From Burkholderiales bacterium (GTDB taxonomy: Bacteria > Pseudomonadota > Gammaproteobacteria > Burkholderiales > Burkholderiaceae_C), in the NCBI GenBank assembly GCA_947453625.1, contig CANGHK010000014.1, positions 1-64,000 on the forward strand: a stretch of DNA of 64,000 nt, written 5' to 3'. Under the pieces are notes generated by a model. The model was not told where the DNA came from and made no database searches. It was given only the letters and a program-made list of their open reading frames with translations. Positions 38,643 to 48,008 of the stretch are shown piece by piece (the first letter of the stretch is position 1; the number at the start of each line of letters is the position of its first letter). A program made the position numbers and the translations under genes.

Positions 38643-40388
38643 TCATGCGGAAAGTCGGCCCTTCACCAGGGCCGCAGCCTCGGTCAGGGCCACCACGCTG
38701 GCCGCGGCCTCGCGCCGGCCCTGCAATTCGACCGTGCCGGCCTTCAGGCCGCGGTCGGAGATCACCACCCGCTGCGGCACGCCCACCAGTTCCCAGTCGG
38801 CGAACATCGCGCCCGGGCGCTCGCCGCGGTCGTCCAGCATCACGTCTATGCCGGCCGCAGCGAGCTCATCGTGCAACGCATCGGCGGCGGCCCTGACCTC
38901 GGCCGAGCGGTCGTAGCCGATCGGGCAGATCACGGCCGCGAACGGCGCCAGCGCGAGTGGCCAGACGATGCCGCGCTCGTCGTGGTTCTGCTCGATCGCC
39001 GCGCCCAGGATGCGCGTGACGCCGATGCCGTAGCAGCCCATCTCCATCAACCTGGGCTTGCCGGTCTCGTCCAGGAAACTGGCATTCATCGCCTGGCTGT
39101 ACTTGGTGCCGAGGTAGAACACATGGCCGACCTCGATGCCGCGCTGGATCGCCAGCACGCCCAGGCCGTCGGGCGACGGATCGCCAGCCTGCACGTTGCG
39201 CAGATCGGCCACTGCGTCGGGTTCGGGCAGGTCGCGCCCCCAGTTGACGCCGGTGAGGTGGGCGTCCTCGACGTTGGCACCGCAGACGAAGTCGCTCATC
39301 GCCGCCACGGTGCGGTCGGCGATCACCTTGACCGGTTTTTGCAGCCCGATCGGACCGAGGTAGCCCGGCTTGCAGCCGAAATGCGCGTCGATCTCGGCCC
39401 CGGTGGCGAAACGCCAGCCGGCCTGGAAGCCCGGCAGCTTGCCGGTCTTGACCTCGTTGAGCTCATGGTCGCCGCGCACCAGCAGCAGCCACACCGTGCT
39501 GCTGGCGATGTCGCCGGACTCGTTCAACTGATCGGTGGCCAGCACCAGGCTCTTGACGGTCTGCTGCAGCGGCAAGTCCAGCAAGGCGGCCACCGCGGCG
39601 CAGGTGCTCTTGCCCGGCGTCGGCATGCTGACCATCGCCTGGCCGGGCGCGGCGCGCGGCGCGGCCGGTGCCACGCCTTCGGCGAGCTCGACGTTGGCGG
39701 CGTAATCGCTGGTCGGGCAGTAGACGATCGCGTCCTCGCCGGTGTCGGCAATGACCTGGAATTCATGCGACAGGTCGCCGCCTATCGCGCCGGTGTCCGC
39801 GGCCACCGCCCGGTACTGCAGGCCGAAGCGGTCGAAGATGCGCTTGTAGGCGTCGAACATGCCCTGGTAGCTCTTGGCGGCGGCGACCGGGTCGCGGTCG
39901 AAGGAGTAGGCGTCCTTCATCGTGAACTCGCGCCCGCGCATCACACCGAAGCGCGGCCGGCGCTCGTCGCGGAACTTGGTCTGGATGTGGTAGAAATTCT
40001 TCGGCAACTGGCGGTAGCTGCGCAGTTCCTGGCGAGCGATGTCGGTCACCACCTCTTCGCTGGTGGGCTGGATGATGAAGTCGCGGTCGTGCCTGTCCTT
40101 GACGCGCAGCAACTCAGGCCCCATCTTGTCGAAGCGACCGGTCTCCTGCCACAACTCGGCCGGCTGCACCAACGGCATCAGCAATTCGACTGCGCCGGCG
40201 CGGTTCATCTCGTCGCGGATGATGGCCTCGACCTTGCGGATCACCCGCAGACCCATGGGCATGTAGCTGTAGATGCCCGCGCCCAGGCGTTTGATCATGC
40301 CGGCCCGCAGCATCAGCTGGTGGCTTGCCACCTCGGCGTCGGCGGGGGCTTCCTTGAGGGTGGAGATGAAGAACTGGGAGGCTTTCAT
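38643..40388 (-). CDS. proS: Prolyl-tRNA synthetase (bacterial type)
   Basis: Class II aminoacyl-tRNA synthetase of 581 residues. It starts [15 protein letters not shown]; motif 2 is [17 protein letters not shown], and motif 3 has [15 protein letters not shown] sequence ([15 protein letters not shown]). The large editing insertion between motifs 2 and 3, which removes mischarged alanine, is present (about residues 225-405). It is divergent from rppH, as in many betaproteobacteria. Confidence 0.96.
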   Translation of the reverse strand: MKASQFFISTLKEAPADAEVASHQLMLRAGMIKRLGAGIYSYMPMGLRVIRKVEAIIRDEMNRAGAVELLMPLVQPAELWQETGRFDKMGPELLRVKDRHDRDFIIQPTSEEVVTDIARQELRSYRQLPKNFYHIQTKFRDERRPRFGVMRGREFTMKDAYSFDRDPVAAAKSYQGMFDAYKRIFDRFGLQYRAVAADTGAIGGDLSHEFQVIADTGEDAIVYCPTSDYAANVELAEGVAPAAPRAAPGQAMVSMPTPGKSTCAAVAALLDLPLQQTVKSLVLATDQLNESGDIASSTVWLLLVRGDHELNEVKTGKLPGFQAGWRFATGAEIDAHFGCKPGYLGPIGLQKPVKVIADRTVAAMSDFVCGANVEDAHLTGVNWGRDLPEPDAVADLRNVQAGDPSPDGLGVLAIQRGIEVGHVFYLGTKYSQAMNASFLDETGKPRLMEMGCYGIGVTRILGAAIEQNHDERGIVWPLALAPFAAVICPIGYDRSAEVRAAADALHDELAAAGIDVMLDDRGERPGAMFADWELVGVPQRVVISDRGLKAGTVELQGRREAAASVVALTEAAALVKGRLSA

Positions 40389-40534
40389 GGGGTCTTTGAA
40401 GCGCGTATCGACCGGGCTTGGGGAGGGCCGCACCGCCTGTCAGGCGGCTGTCGACACATGCGGGTTAGCGAGGGTACGCGGGCCGCACTCTGCCAGTGCA
40501 ATAATGAACTTAATACAGAAATTGGGGTTTGATT

Positions 40535-41167
40535 ATGCTCGACAGGGAAGGCTTCAGGCCTAACGTCGGCATCATCCTGCTCAACGCGCGCAACCAGGTG
40601 TTCTGGGGTAAACGGCTACGCACCCACTCGTGGCAGTTTCCCCAGGGGGGCATCAAATTTGGCGAGTCGCCTGAGCAGGCCATGTTGCGAGAGCTGCATG
40701 AGGAAGTAGGTCTGCTGCCAGAGCATGTGCGCATCCTGGCGCGCACCCGCGACTGGCTGCGCTACGAGGTGCCCGACCACTTCATCCGCAAGGATGCCCG
40801 CGGCCATTACCGCGGCCAGAAGCAGATCTGGTTCCTGCTGCGCCTGATGGGGCGCGACAGCGACCTGGATCTGCGCGCCACCGACCACCCCGAGTTCGAC
40901 GCCTGGCGCTGGAACGAGTACTGGGTGCCACTGGAGTTGGTGATCGAGTTCAAACGCGACGTCTACCAGATGGCGCTCAATGAACTTGCGCGCTTCCTGC
41001 CTCGGGTCAACCCCCACAACCGCTACCTGCGGACCGGCGGTCGGCAATTCGGTCACGACGACGACGCCCATTTCGGCACCGACCAAGGTGTGCTGCAGCA
41101 GGCCGAAGGCTGTCCCGTGCCGCCCCCGCCGCAAGGCCATGCCGGCCCGCTGGACGCAGAACACTGA
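40535..41167 (+). CDS. rppH: RNA pyrophosphohydrolase RppH
   Basis: Nudix enzyme that removes pyrophosphate from mRNA 5' ends and so triggers decay. The Nudix box is [22 protein letters not shown], split here as [12 protein letters not shown] and RELHEEVGL. The family start [14 protein letters not shown] decides the ATG at 40535 over the one at 40529. The 210 residues include a C-terminal tail rich in His, Asp and Pro beyond the catalytic domain. Confidence 0.94.
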   Translation: MLDREGFRPNVGIILLNARNQVFWGKRLRTHSWQFPQGGIKFGESPEQAMLRELHEEVGLLPEHVRILARTRDWLRYEVPDHFIRKDARGHYRGQKQIWFLLRLMGRDSDLDLRATDHPEFDAWRWNEYWVPLELVIEFKRDVYQMALNELARFLPRVNPHNRYLRTGGRQFGHDDDAHFGTDQGVLQQAEGCPVPPPPQGHAGPLDAEH

Positions 41168-41176
41168 GCCCCGGGC

Positions 41177-42613
41177 TCAGACCGTCGCGCCGCCGCTCCA
41201 GGGCAGCATCAAGGACAGCAGCAACAACTGCTGGAACTCGGGCTCGAAGCGGTCGACGATGGCCTGCGGGTCCGGGCACAGCGCGGTGTCGGTGATCAGC
41301 GCGAACTGCACCCCGCCGCCATAGCTCAGGATGCTGACGCCCACGCCCACGTCGCCCGACGCCGGCACCCAGAACATCGTCTGGCGCAAGGTGGCGCCGC
41401 AGAGCTTGAGCAACTCGCGCGGTCCGGGCACGTTGGTCATCACGGCCGTGGTCTTTTTCGAGAACAGGCCCAGCACGGCATCCTGCAGCGGCTTGATGAG
41501 CAGGCCGGTGGCCGCCAGCACGCGGTAGGCCAGCAGGGGCTGGAAGCTGCCCTTGAGCTGGTTCATGCGGGCGCGCACCGCGTAGACCCGCTCGACCGGG
41601 TTGGCGATGCCTATCGGCAGCACCAGCGGCGCCAAGCCGAAGTGGTTGCCCAGTTGCCAGGCCTGGTCCAGCGGCCGCAGGTTGACCGGCACCATGGCGC
41701 GGATCTCGGCCCCGGTCGGATCGTCGCCCTGGGCGCGCAGCCAGTCGCCGATGGCGCCCGACACGCAGGACAGCAGCACATCGTTGATCGAGCAGCCCAG
41801 GCCCTTGCTCACCGCCTTGACGACGTCCAGCGGCAGCGGCTCGCACCAAGCCACCCGCTTGCAGCCCAACGGCTTGCCCTTGAGTCGGGTCGTTGAATCG
41901 TCGGCCATCAGCGCCAGCGCCGCCAGATCGCCCAGCAAGTGCAAGCCCATGCGGGCCAAATCGCCGGCTGCCTGCCGCGGCTGGTCAGGCTGTGCCAGCA
42001 GGTCACGCGCCCGGGCCATGCCATCACCCGATCGTTCGATCGCCTTGACCGCCAGGCGGGTCAGCGGCTTGAGCAAGACCTTCGACAGCCAGTCGCCGGA
42101 TCGGGCCGGGTCCGGCGCCGCTGCGCGCTGTGGCGGCGGGTTGCCGCCATCGGTGATCGACATCACCACCGAGACCAGCGCGATGCCGTCGCCTATGCAG
42201 TGGTGGATGCGAACGATCACGGCGCAACCGCCCTCGTAGTCCTCGACCAGATGGAACTGCCACAGCGGACGATCCGGGTCGAGCGGGGTTGTGGCCAGTT
42301 CGCCGCAGACCGCCTGCAGCGCCTCTCGCTCGCTCTGCCCGTCTTCGGGCCGCAGCCGCTCGACCACAACATGGCGGGCGATGTCGAAGTCGGCATCGTC
42401 CATCCATTGCGCGCCCAGTGGATCGGCCACCGCACGCTGGCGGAAGCGGTCGTACTGGAGCAATCGGGATTCGATGCGCTCGCGCAACACCTCGAAACTG
42501 ATGGCGGGCGACAGCAGCCAGACGCCGACGATCATCATCAGGTTGACGTCGTTATCCATGCGCAGCCACGAGGTGTCGACACTCGACATGCGGTACGCGG
42601 CGGGGACGGTCAT
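41177..42613 (-). CDS. Wax ester synthase / diacylglycerol acyltransferase (WS/DGAT)
   Basis: A 478-residue enzyme that transfers acyl groups from acyl-CoA to fatty alcohols or diacylglycerol, making storage wax or triacylglycerol. The catalytic motif HHxxxDG is present as IHHCIGDGIAL (about residues 137-147). The conserved C-terminal segments MTNVPGP and SYGGGVQFALITD are also present. It sits opposite an acyl-CoA-binding protein gene and near a PHA-system gene, so the neighbourhood looks devoted to storage lipids. Confidence 0.92.
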   Translation of the reverse strand: MTVPAAYRMSSVDTSWLRMDNDVNLMMIVGVWLLSPAISFEVLRERIESRLLQYDRFRQRAVADPLGAQWMDDADFDIARHVVVERLRPEDGQSEREALQAVCGELATTPLDPDRPLWQFHLVEDYEGGCAVIVRIHHCIGDGIALVSVVMSITDGGNPPPQRAAAPDPARSGDWLSKVLLKPLTRLAVKAIERSGDGMARARDLLAQPDQPRQAAGDLARMGLHLLGDLAALALMADDSTTRLKGKPLGCKRVAWCEPLPLDVVKAVSKGLGCSINDVLLSCVSGAIGDWLRAQGDDPTGAEIRAMVPVNLRPLDQAWQLGNHFGLAPLVLPIGIANPVERVYAVRARMNQLKGSFQPLLAYRVLAATGLLIKPLQDAVLGLFSKKTTAVMTNVPGPRELLKLCGATLRQTMFWVPASGDVGVGVSILSYGGGVQFALITDTALCPDPQAIVDRFEPEFQQLLLLSLMLPWSGGATV

Positions 42614-42734
42614 CGGGATCTCCCGGGACAGGGGCGTGGCGTCAACAGGGGATCAGTCTGATCGGGCACAAGACCAGGGTGCTGGGTAAGATCCGCAAGA
42701 TCAAAGGCATTTTTGACGCATCGGAGACCGCGAG

Positions 42735-42989
42735 ATGACGCAACTCAAGACGCTATTCGAGCAGGCCGTGATCGACAGCAAGCAACTGCCCGACAAGCCC
42801 GACAACATGACGCTGCTCAAGATCTACGCCCTCTACAAGCAGGCCAGCGTCGGCGATGTGGACGCCGAGCGCCCGGGCTTCACCGACATGGTGGGGCGTG
42901 CCAAGTGGGACGCCTGGAACGCCCTGAAGGGCAGCTCGACCAACGCCGCGATGCAGGACTACATCGCCCTGATCGAGTCGCTGAAGTAG
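42735..42989 (+). CDS. Acyl-CoA-binding protein (ACBP)
   Basis: An 84-residue four-helix protein that binds long-chain acyl-CoA. Diagnostic segments are LLKIYALYKQASVGD and AKWDAWNALKGSS, containing the CoA-contacting Tyr, Lys and Trp. It is divergent from the WS/DGAT gene, 121 bp apart, and could hand acyl-CoA to it. The family is common in eukaryotes and scattered in bacteria. Confidence 0.95.
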   Translation: MTQLKTLFEQAVIDSKQLPDKPDNMTLLKIYALYKQASVGDVDAERPGFTDMVGRAKWDAWNALKGSSTNAAMQDYIALIESLK

Positions 42990-43012
42990 GCCAGACCGTT
43001 CCGGAGCAGCCG

Positions 43013-43369
43013 CTAGCGCCTGCGCGCCGGGGTGGTCTTGGCCACCTTGGCTGGCTTGGGCGCGGACTCATCCGCCTTGGCAGCGCCCAGCAAGGCGTCG
43101 AGGTTCTTCTCGATCTCGCCCTCGATGGTCAGCGAGAACGCCCCCAGCAGGAAGCCCAGCTTGGCCTCCAGATCGAAGTGGTCGGCGGCGATGATCAGCT
43201 GGCCCTTGACCCCGCTGCGGGTGAAGGACAGCGTGTCGCTGGTCTCGCCTTCGAGCACGGCACATGCCATGCCGAACTGCCGCTCCGCCTGCTCGGCCCA
43301 GTCCCAGGCCACTTTGCGGGCCGCCGCCAGTCCCAGACTGTGTTGACGGTGGATGCGGATGTCGGCCAT
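43013..43369 (-). CDS. Polyhydroxyalkanoic acid system family protein
   Basis: A 118-residue protein of the small PHA-granule-system family. The family pattern is visible: ADIRIHRQHSLGLAAARKV, a central SFTRSGVKGQLIIAADHFD, then LGFLLGAFSLTIEGEIEKNL. The C-terminal tail is basic and alanine-rich (KPAKVAKTTPARRR), similar to DNA- or granule-binding tails of phasin-like proteins. The role is inferred from family placement only. It stops 23 bp after the convergent ACBP gene. Confidence 0.85.
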   Translation of the reverse strand: MADIRIHRQHSLGLAAARKVAWDWAEQAERQFGMACAVLEGETSDTLSFTRSGVKGQLIIAADHFDLEAKLGFLLGAFSLTIEGEIEKNLDALLGAAKADESAPKPAKVAKTTPARRR

Positions 43370-43404
43370 CGGGTAAGTCTCCGGGGGGTGTTGGGGGGAA
43401 TTGC

Positions 43405-44526
43405 TCAGGGTGGATCCTGAAGTGTGGTCCCGCGCTCGGCCGCGGGCAAGTCGGCCAGGCGCTTGACCTCGGCATGGAAGCGGGCGAAGTCACGGCCCTC
43501 GCGCTCGAACAAGCGCTCGAACGCCGGCACCAGGCCGTCGTAAGCCGCCTGCAGCGCCAGCGAAGCGTTGTTGGCCTGCGCGAACCAGGCGTCGTAGCCG
43601 CTGAAGCCGGACCAGGGGCCAGAGGCGCTGGCCTTCAGCCCGGCATGGTCTGCGCGCATCCTGGCCAGCAATTCGGCCTTGCCCTGGCGCTTGGCTGCGG
43701 TGTCGGCGTCGCTGCGGTAGAGGATGTCGAGCGCCACGCGGGTGCGGTGGGTGATGGCGCGAAAGTCGGCCAGACGCTGCAGCGCCGCCGGGTCATCGCC
43801 AGGCCGGCCGCTGCTGGCCAGCCAGCGCGCCAGGCCCAGACGCTCGACCGCCGTGGCATAGGACTCGTTGAAGCGGGTATCGCCTTGGGCGTAGGCCACC
43901 TGGTGCGCCAACTCGTGGAAGATCAGCCGCGCCAGCGCCGACTCCGCTCCGTTGACAAAGGTGTTGAGCAGCGGGTCACCGCCCAGCCAGTTGGTCCAGC
44001 CCAGCGTGCTGTAGGCCGGCACGCCGTAGACGCTGACCTCCAGTCCGGCGGCGCGTTGGCGTTGACCCTCGGCCTCGGCCGCGTCGCGTTGGAAGTAGCC
44101 GCGGTAGCCGACGCAGCCCATCACCGGGTAGCACCAGGTCTTCAAGGTCAGCGACAACTCGGGCGCGGCCACCACGTTCCACACCGCCGCGGGCCGGCCC
44201 AGGTCGGCGAAGCGGCGGTAGCTGGCGTTGTCGGGCAGCGCCAGCTCACGCACCGCGAACTCGCGCATCTGCTGCGCCAGACGCAGCCGCTCGCGCAGCG
44301 CGGCCGGCGTGGCCGGGTCGGCCAGCCAGTCGTCCACCGGCCGGGCGCGCTGCATCAGGTCGATGTGGCCGGCGATTGATTGGGCGTAATAGCCCCAGGG
44401 CGAGTCCGGTGCGGCGACTGGCGCGGCGTCCTGGGCCGCACAGAACCCGCTCAGCGCCAGCAACCCCAGACCAGCTGCCAGCCCGGCGCGGCCTTGCGCC
44501 ATCCAGCGACGTGCCAGCCGCGTCAT
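43405..44526 (-). CDS. Putative zinc aminopeptidase
   Basis: A 373-residue exported protein. The N-terminus has a basic region and hydrophobic stretch (GRAGLAAGLGLLALSGFCAAQ) that could be a lipoprotein signal, with C30 in the FCA lipobox-like triplet. The zinc motif HExxH reads IFHELAHQVAYA, with a downstream glutamate in FNESYATAVE as the third ligand. This matches the 'predicted aminopeptidase' family. It starts in a 4-bp overlap with the molybdopterin oxidoreductase gene, so they form an operon, though the functional link is unclear. Confidence 0.82.
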   Translation of the reverse strand: MTRLARRWMAQGRAGLAAGLGLLALSGFCAAQDAAPVAAPDSPWGYYAQSIAGHIDLMQRARPVDDWLADPATPAALRERLRLAQQMREFAVRELALPDNASYRRFADLGRPAAVWNVVAAPELSLTLKTWCYPVMGCVGYRGYFQRDAAEAEGQRQRAAGLEVSVYGVPAYSTLGWTNWLGGDPLLNTFVNGAESALARLIFHELAHQVAYAQGDTRFNESYATAVERLGLARWLASSGRPGDDPAALQRLADFRAITHRTRVALDILYRSDADTAAKRQGKAELLARMRADHAGLKASASGPWSGFSGYDAWFAQANNASLALQAAYDGLVPAFERLFEREGRDFARFHAEVKRLADLPAAERGTTLQDPP

Positions 44527-46634
44527 GCTCGAGCGGCGGCCACCTCGACCAGGCAGTCGTAGAAGGTGGGCGCGCGGCCGATGTCGGTCAGGCGCTGGCT
44601 GGTCAGCTCGTTGACATTGGTACCCGCCGCGCCCAGCTTGCGCCACCAAACCCCCAGGCCGTTGACGACGCCTGGCCGGGCCCGCGTGCCGACAGCCGCC
44701 CGGCACAGGTAGCTGCCGCGGTCGTTGAAGACCCGCACCATCGCGCCGTCATGGACGCCGCGCGGGCCGGCATCGTCGGGGTGGATCTCGACCAGCGGCT
44801 CGCCCTCGATGCTGCGCAGGCTCTTGACGTTGACGAAGGTGGAGTTGAGGAAATGCCGGGCCGGCGGCGAGATCATCGCCAGCGGGTAGCGCGCAGCCAG
44901 CGCCGGAGCGGATTCGACGCTCTCGTAAGGCGGCACGAAATCGGGCACGCCCAGCCCCGGCACGTCGACCTGGGCGCGGCCGTTGGCGGTCTCGAAGCCG
45001 CCCTCGGCAAACGGCAGCGCAGGCAGGGCCAGCTTGACCCAGCCGCGGCGGCTCAGCAACTCGAAATCCAGCGTCGGCACGGCCTGGCGGGCAAGCAGCT
45101 CGTCGCTGTCGGCAAAACAGGGCTCGTCAAAGCCCATCTTCGCCGCCAGTTCACGGAAGATCTGGGTGTTGGGCTTGGCCTGGCCGACCGGTGCGATCGC
45201 CGGGTGGTTGATCAGCACATAGGTGTGACCGTAGCTGGTGTGCACGTCCAGGTGCTCGAGCTGGGTGGTGGCCGGCAGCACATAGTCGGCCTGGTCGGCG
45301 GTGTCGGTCAGGAAATGCTCGAGCACGACGGTGAACAAGTCCTCGCGCTGGAAGCCGGCCACCACCTTGGGCGATTCGGGCGCCACCGCCATCGGATTGC
45401 TGTTGTAGACGATCAGCGCCTCTATCCTGGGCCCGAACTCGGCTGAGGCGGGACGCAGCAAGTCGTCGCCTATGGTGCTCATGTTGATCATGCGCGGCCT
45501 GCGGCCGGGCAGCAGATCAGGCCGCTGCAACGCCGCGTCGTCCTTGGCCTGCCGAAACCAGCCCGAGGCCGACAGCAGCATGCCGCCGCCGCGCTGGCGC
45601 CAGGCCCCCGTCAGGCAGGGCAGCAGCGCGATCAGCCGCACCGCACTGCCGCCGCCATGGGTGCGCTGCATGCCGTAGTTCAGGCGGATCGCCGCTGGCC
45701 TTGTGCTGGCGTAGTCCCGCGCCAGGCCACGCACCTCGTCGGCGCTCAGGCCGCAGACCGCTGCCACCCGCTCGGAATCCCAGGCCAGCGCCTTGTCGCG
45801 CAGCGCCTCGAAGCCGTCGACATGGGCCGCGATGTAGTCCTCGTCGAGCCAGCCGTTGACGATCAGCTCGTGCATCAGGCCGAGCGCCAGCGCGCCGTCG
45901 GTGCCCGGGCGCAAGGCCAGGTGCTGGTGGCACTTGTCGGCGGTCTCGGTGCGGCGCGGGTCGATGCAGACCAGCTTGGCGCCGTCGCGCTTGGCCTGCT
46001 GCGCGAAGGTCCAGAAATGCAGGTTGGAGGCGATCGAGTTGCTGCCCCAGATGACGATCAGCCTGGCCTGGGCGTAATCCTCGAGGTGCATGCCCAGCTT
46101 GCCGCCGTAGGTGGCGACCAGCGCAGCGCCGCCAGCCGACGAGCAGATCGTGCGGTCGAGCAGCGACGCCCCGAGCCGGTGGAAGAAGCGCGCCGACATG
46201 CTCTCGCCTTGCAGCAGGCCCATCGTGCCGGCGTAGCTGTAAGGCAGGACAGCTTGCGGGTCACGCTCGGCGATCGCCTGCAGCCGGGCGGCGATGTCGG
46301 TCAGCGCGGCGTCCCAGCTGACCGGCTCGAACTGCCCCGCGCCCTTGGGCCCGACGCGCTTGAGCGGCGTCAGCACGCGCTCGGGGTGGTAGCTGCGCTC
46401 GGCATAGCGCGAGACCTTGGTGCACAGCGCGCCGTGGGTGGGCGGGTGATCCGGGTCGCCCGCCACCTTGATCACCCGGCCGGCGTCGACCGTGATCTTC
46501 AGGGCGCAGGTGTCAGGGCAATCGTGCGGGCAGGCGCCCTGGACGACACGGATGCCAGCAGCGCTATCGGCGGTGTCGGCGGTGTCGGCGGTGTCGGCCG
46601 AGGCCGTGTCGGGAGTGGCAATGACCAGGTTCAT
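44523..46634 (-). CDS. Molybdopterin-containing oxidoreductase
   Basis: A 703-residue DMSO-reductase-family enzyme. The N-terminal [4Fe4S] site is CPHDCPDTC plus the later cysteine in ALCTKV; the Mo-bis-MGD domains follow (WGSNSIASNLHFW, IDPRRTETADKC) and the C-terminal cofactor-binding domain includes HPDDAGPRGVHDGAMVRV. No Tat signal is seen, so it is probably cytoplasmic. Substrate and electron partner are unknown; no FeS or membrane subunit accompanies it. The start MNLVIATP precedes a repeat-encoded linker (three TAD units). The frame is open back to 46739, but that stretch overlaps the M20 gene's promoter region. Confidence 0.88.
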   Translation of the reverse strand: MNLVIATPDTASADTADTADTADSAAGIRVVQGACPHDCPDTCALKITVDAGRVIKVAGDPDHPPTHGALCTKVSRYAERSYHPERVLTPLKRVGPKGAGQFEPVSWDAALTDIAARLQAIAERDPQAVLPYSYAGTMGLLQGESMSARFFHRLGASLLDRTICSSAGGAALVATYGGKLGMHLEDYAQARLIVIWGSNSIASNLHFWTFAQQAKRDGAKLVCIDPRRTETADKCHQHLALRPGTDGALALGLMHELIVNGWLDEDYIAAHVDGFEALRDKALAWDSERVAAVCGLSADEVRGLARDYASTRPAAIRLNYGMQRTHGGGSAVRLIALLPCLTGAWRQRGGGMLLSASGWFRQAKDDAALQRPDLLPGRRPRMINMSTIGDDLLRPASAEFGPRIEALIVYNSNPMAVAPESPKVVAGFQREDLFTVVLEHFLTDTADQADYVLPATTQLEHLDVHTSYGHTYVLINHPAIAPVGQAKPNTQIFRELAAKMGFDEPCFADSDELLARQAVPTLDFELLSRRGWVKLALPALPFAEGGFETANGRAQVDVPGLGVPDFVPPYESVESAPALAARYPLAMISPPARHFLNSTFVNVKSLRSIEGEPLVEIHPDDAGPRGVHDGAMVRVFNDRGSYLCRAAVGTRARPGVVNGLGVWWRKLGAAGTNVNELTSQRLTDIGRAPTFYDCLVEVAAARA
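46569..46595. repeat. Three tandem 9-bp repeats in the oxidoreductase N-terminus
   Basis: GGCGGTGTC occurs three times without change (46569-46577, 46578-46586, 46587-46595). On the coding strand it gives a TAD repeat just before the FeS domain. Being a multiple of three, changes in copy number keep the frame. Confidence 0.85.
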
Positions 46635-46783
46635 GCAGCCACTATTGCACAGGCCGACCGCGACCCGCCCGACACAACCCCGGGCGCGTGGGGATAAGCG
46701 AGTCGCTGCCACGGAAATGGGGCCGCATCGTAAGATCATCGCCGGGTGAGCCCGCGGTCGGGCTCGATTCCCTGGAGCCCCCC

Positions 46784-48001
46784 ATGCAATTGATCGAATC
46801 CATCCTGGCTGACGCCGCCGCCATCACCACCCTGCGGCGCGACATCCATGCCCACCCCGAGCTCTGCTTTCAGGAACAGCGCACTTCGGACCTGATCGCC
46901 GATGCGCTGACTTCATGGGGCATTCCAGTGCGCCGCGGGCTGGGCGGCACCGGCGTGGTGGCCATCCTGAAGAATGGCAACTCGGAGCGCGCGGTCGGCC
47001 TGCGCGCCGACATCGATGCGCTGCCAGTGACCGAGCGCAACCAGTTCCCCCACGCCAGCAAGCACCCGGGCAAGATGCACGCCTGCGGCCACGACGGCCA
47101 CACCGCGATGCTGCTGGCCGCCGCCAAGCACCTGGCGCGGCACCGCAACTACGACGGCACGGTCTACCTGATCTTCCAGCCCGCCGAAGAAGGCGGCGGC
47201 GGCGCCCGCGAGATGATCAAGGACGGCTTGTTCAAGCTGTTCCCGATGGAAGCGGTATTCGGCGCCCACAACTGGCCGGGCATGAGCGTCGGGCAGTTCG
47301 CGCTCAAGAGCGGGCCTTGCTACGCCTCAAGCAACGAGTTCAGGATCGTCGTCAAGGGCAAGGGCGCGCATGGCGCGATGCCGCACCTGGGCGTGGACCC
47401 GGTGCCGGCGGCCTGCGCGATGGTGCAGGGCTTCCAGACCATCATCTCGCGCAACTTGCGGCCGATAGACACCGGCGTGATCTCGGTGACGATGATCCAC
47501 ACCGGCGAGGCCACCAACGTGATCCCCGAGAGCTGCGAGATCCAGGGCACGGTGCGCACCTTCACCACCGACGTGCTCGACATGATCGAGCGCCGGATGA
47601 AGGCGATGGCCGAGGCCACCGCCGAGGCCTTCGAGTGCGGCTGCGAATTCGCGTTCTCGCGCAACTACCCGCCCACCATCAACCACGAAGCCGAGACCGA
47701 TTTCGCGCGCCAGGTGCTGAGCGAGGTGGTGGGGGCCGACAACGTGCTGCCCTTCGAGCCGACGATGGGCGCCGAGGACTTCAGCTACTACCTGCAGGAA
47801 AAGCCCGGCTGCTACTTCATGATCGGCAACGGCGACGGCACGCACCGCGAGGGCGGCCATGGCCTGGGCCCCTGCATGCTGCACAACCCGAGCTACGACT
47901 TCAACGACGACCTGATCCCGCTAGGCGCCACCGCCTGGGTGCGCATCGCCGAAGCCTGGCTGAACCGGGCCCCGCCCGCGGCCTTGCCGGCCCAGGGCTG
48001 A
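46784..48001 (+). CDS. M20-family amidohydrolase (hippurate hydrolase-like)
   Basis: A 405-residue metal-dependent amidohydrolase. Metal-binding segments are KMHACGHDGHTAML (Cys and His), QPAEEGGGGA (Glu pair) and FEPTMGAEDFSYY near the end. The dimerisation domain starts at about residue 185 (KGKGAHGAMP). It resembles hippurate and N-acyl amino acid hydrolases; the exact acyl substrate is unknown. It is transcribed with the DUF2817 peptidase 8 bp downstream, which suggests joint use of peptide or acyl-amino-acid substrates. Confidence 0.88.
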   Translation: MQLIESILADAAAITTLRRDIHAHPELCFQEQRTSDLIADALTSWGIPVRRGLGGTGVVAILKNGNSERAVGLRADIDALPVTERNQFPHASKHPGKMHACGHDGHTAMLLAAAKHLARHRNYDGTVYLIFQPAEEGGGGAREMIKDGLFKLFPMEAVFGAHNWPGMSVGQFALKSGPCYASSNEFRIVVKGKGAHGAMPHLGVDPVPAACAMVQGFQTIISRNLRPIDTGVISVTMIHTGEATNVIPESCEIQGTVRTFTTDVLDMIERRMKAMAEATAEAFECGCEFAFSRNYPPTINHEAETDFARQVLSEVVGADNVLPFEPTMGAEDFSYYLQEKPGCYFMIGNGDGTHREGGHGLGPCMLHNPSYDFNDDLIPLGATAWVRIAEAWLNRAPPAALPAQG

Positions 48002-48008
48002 AGCGCAG

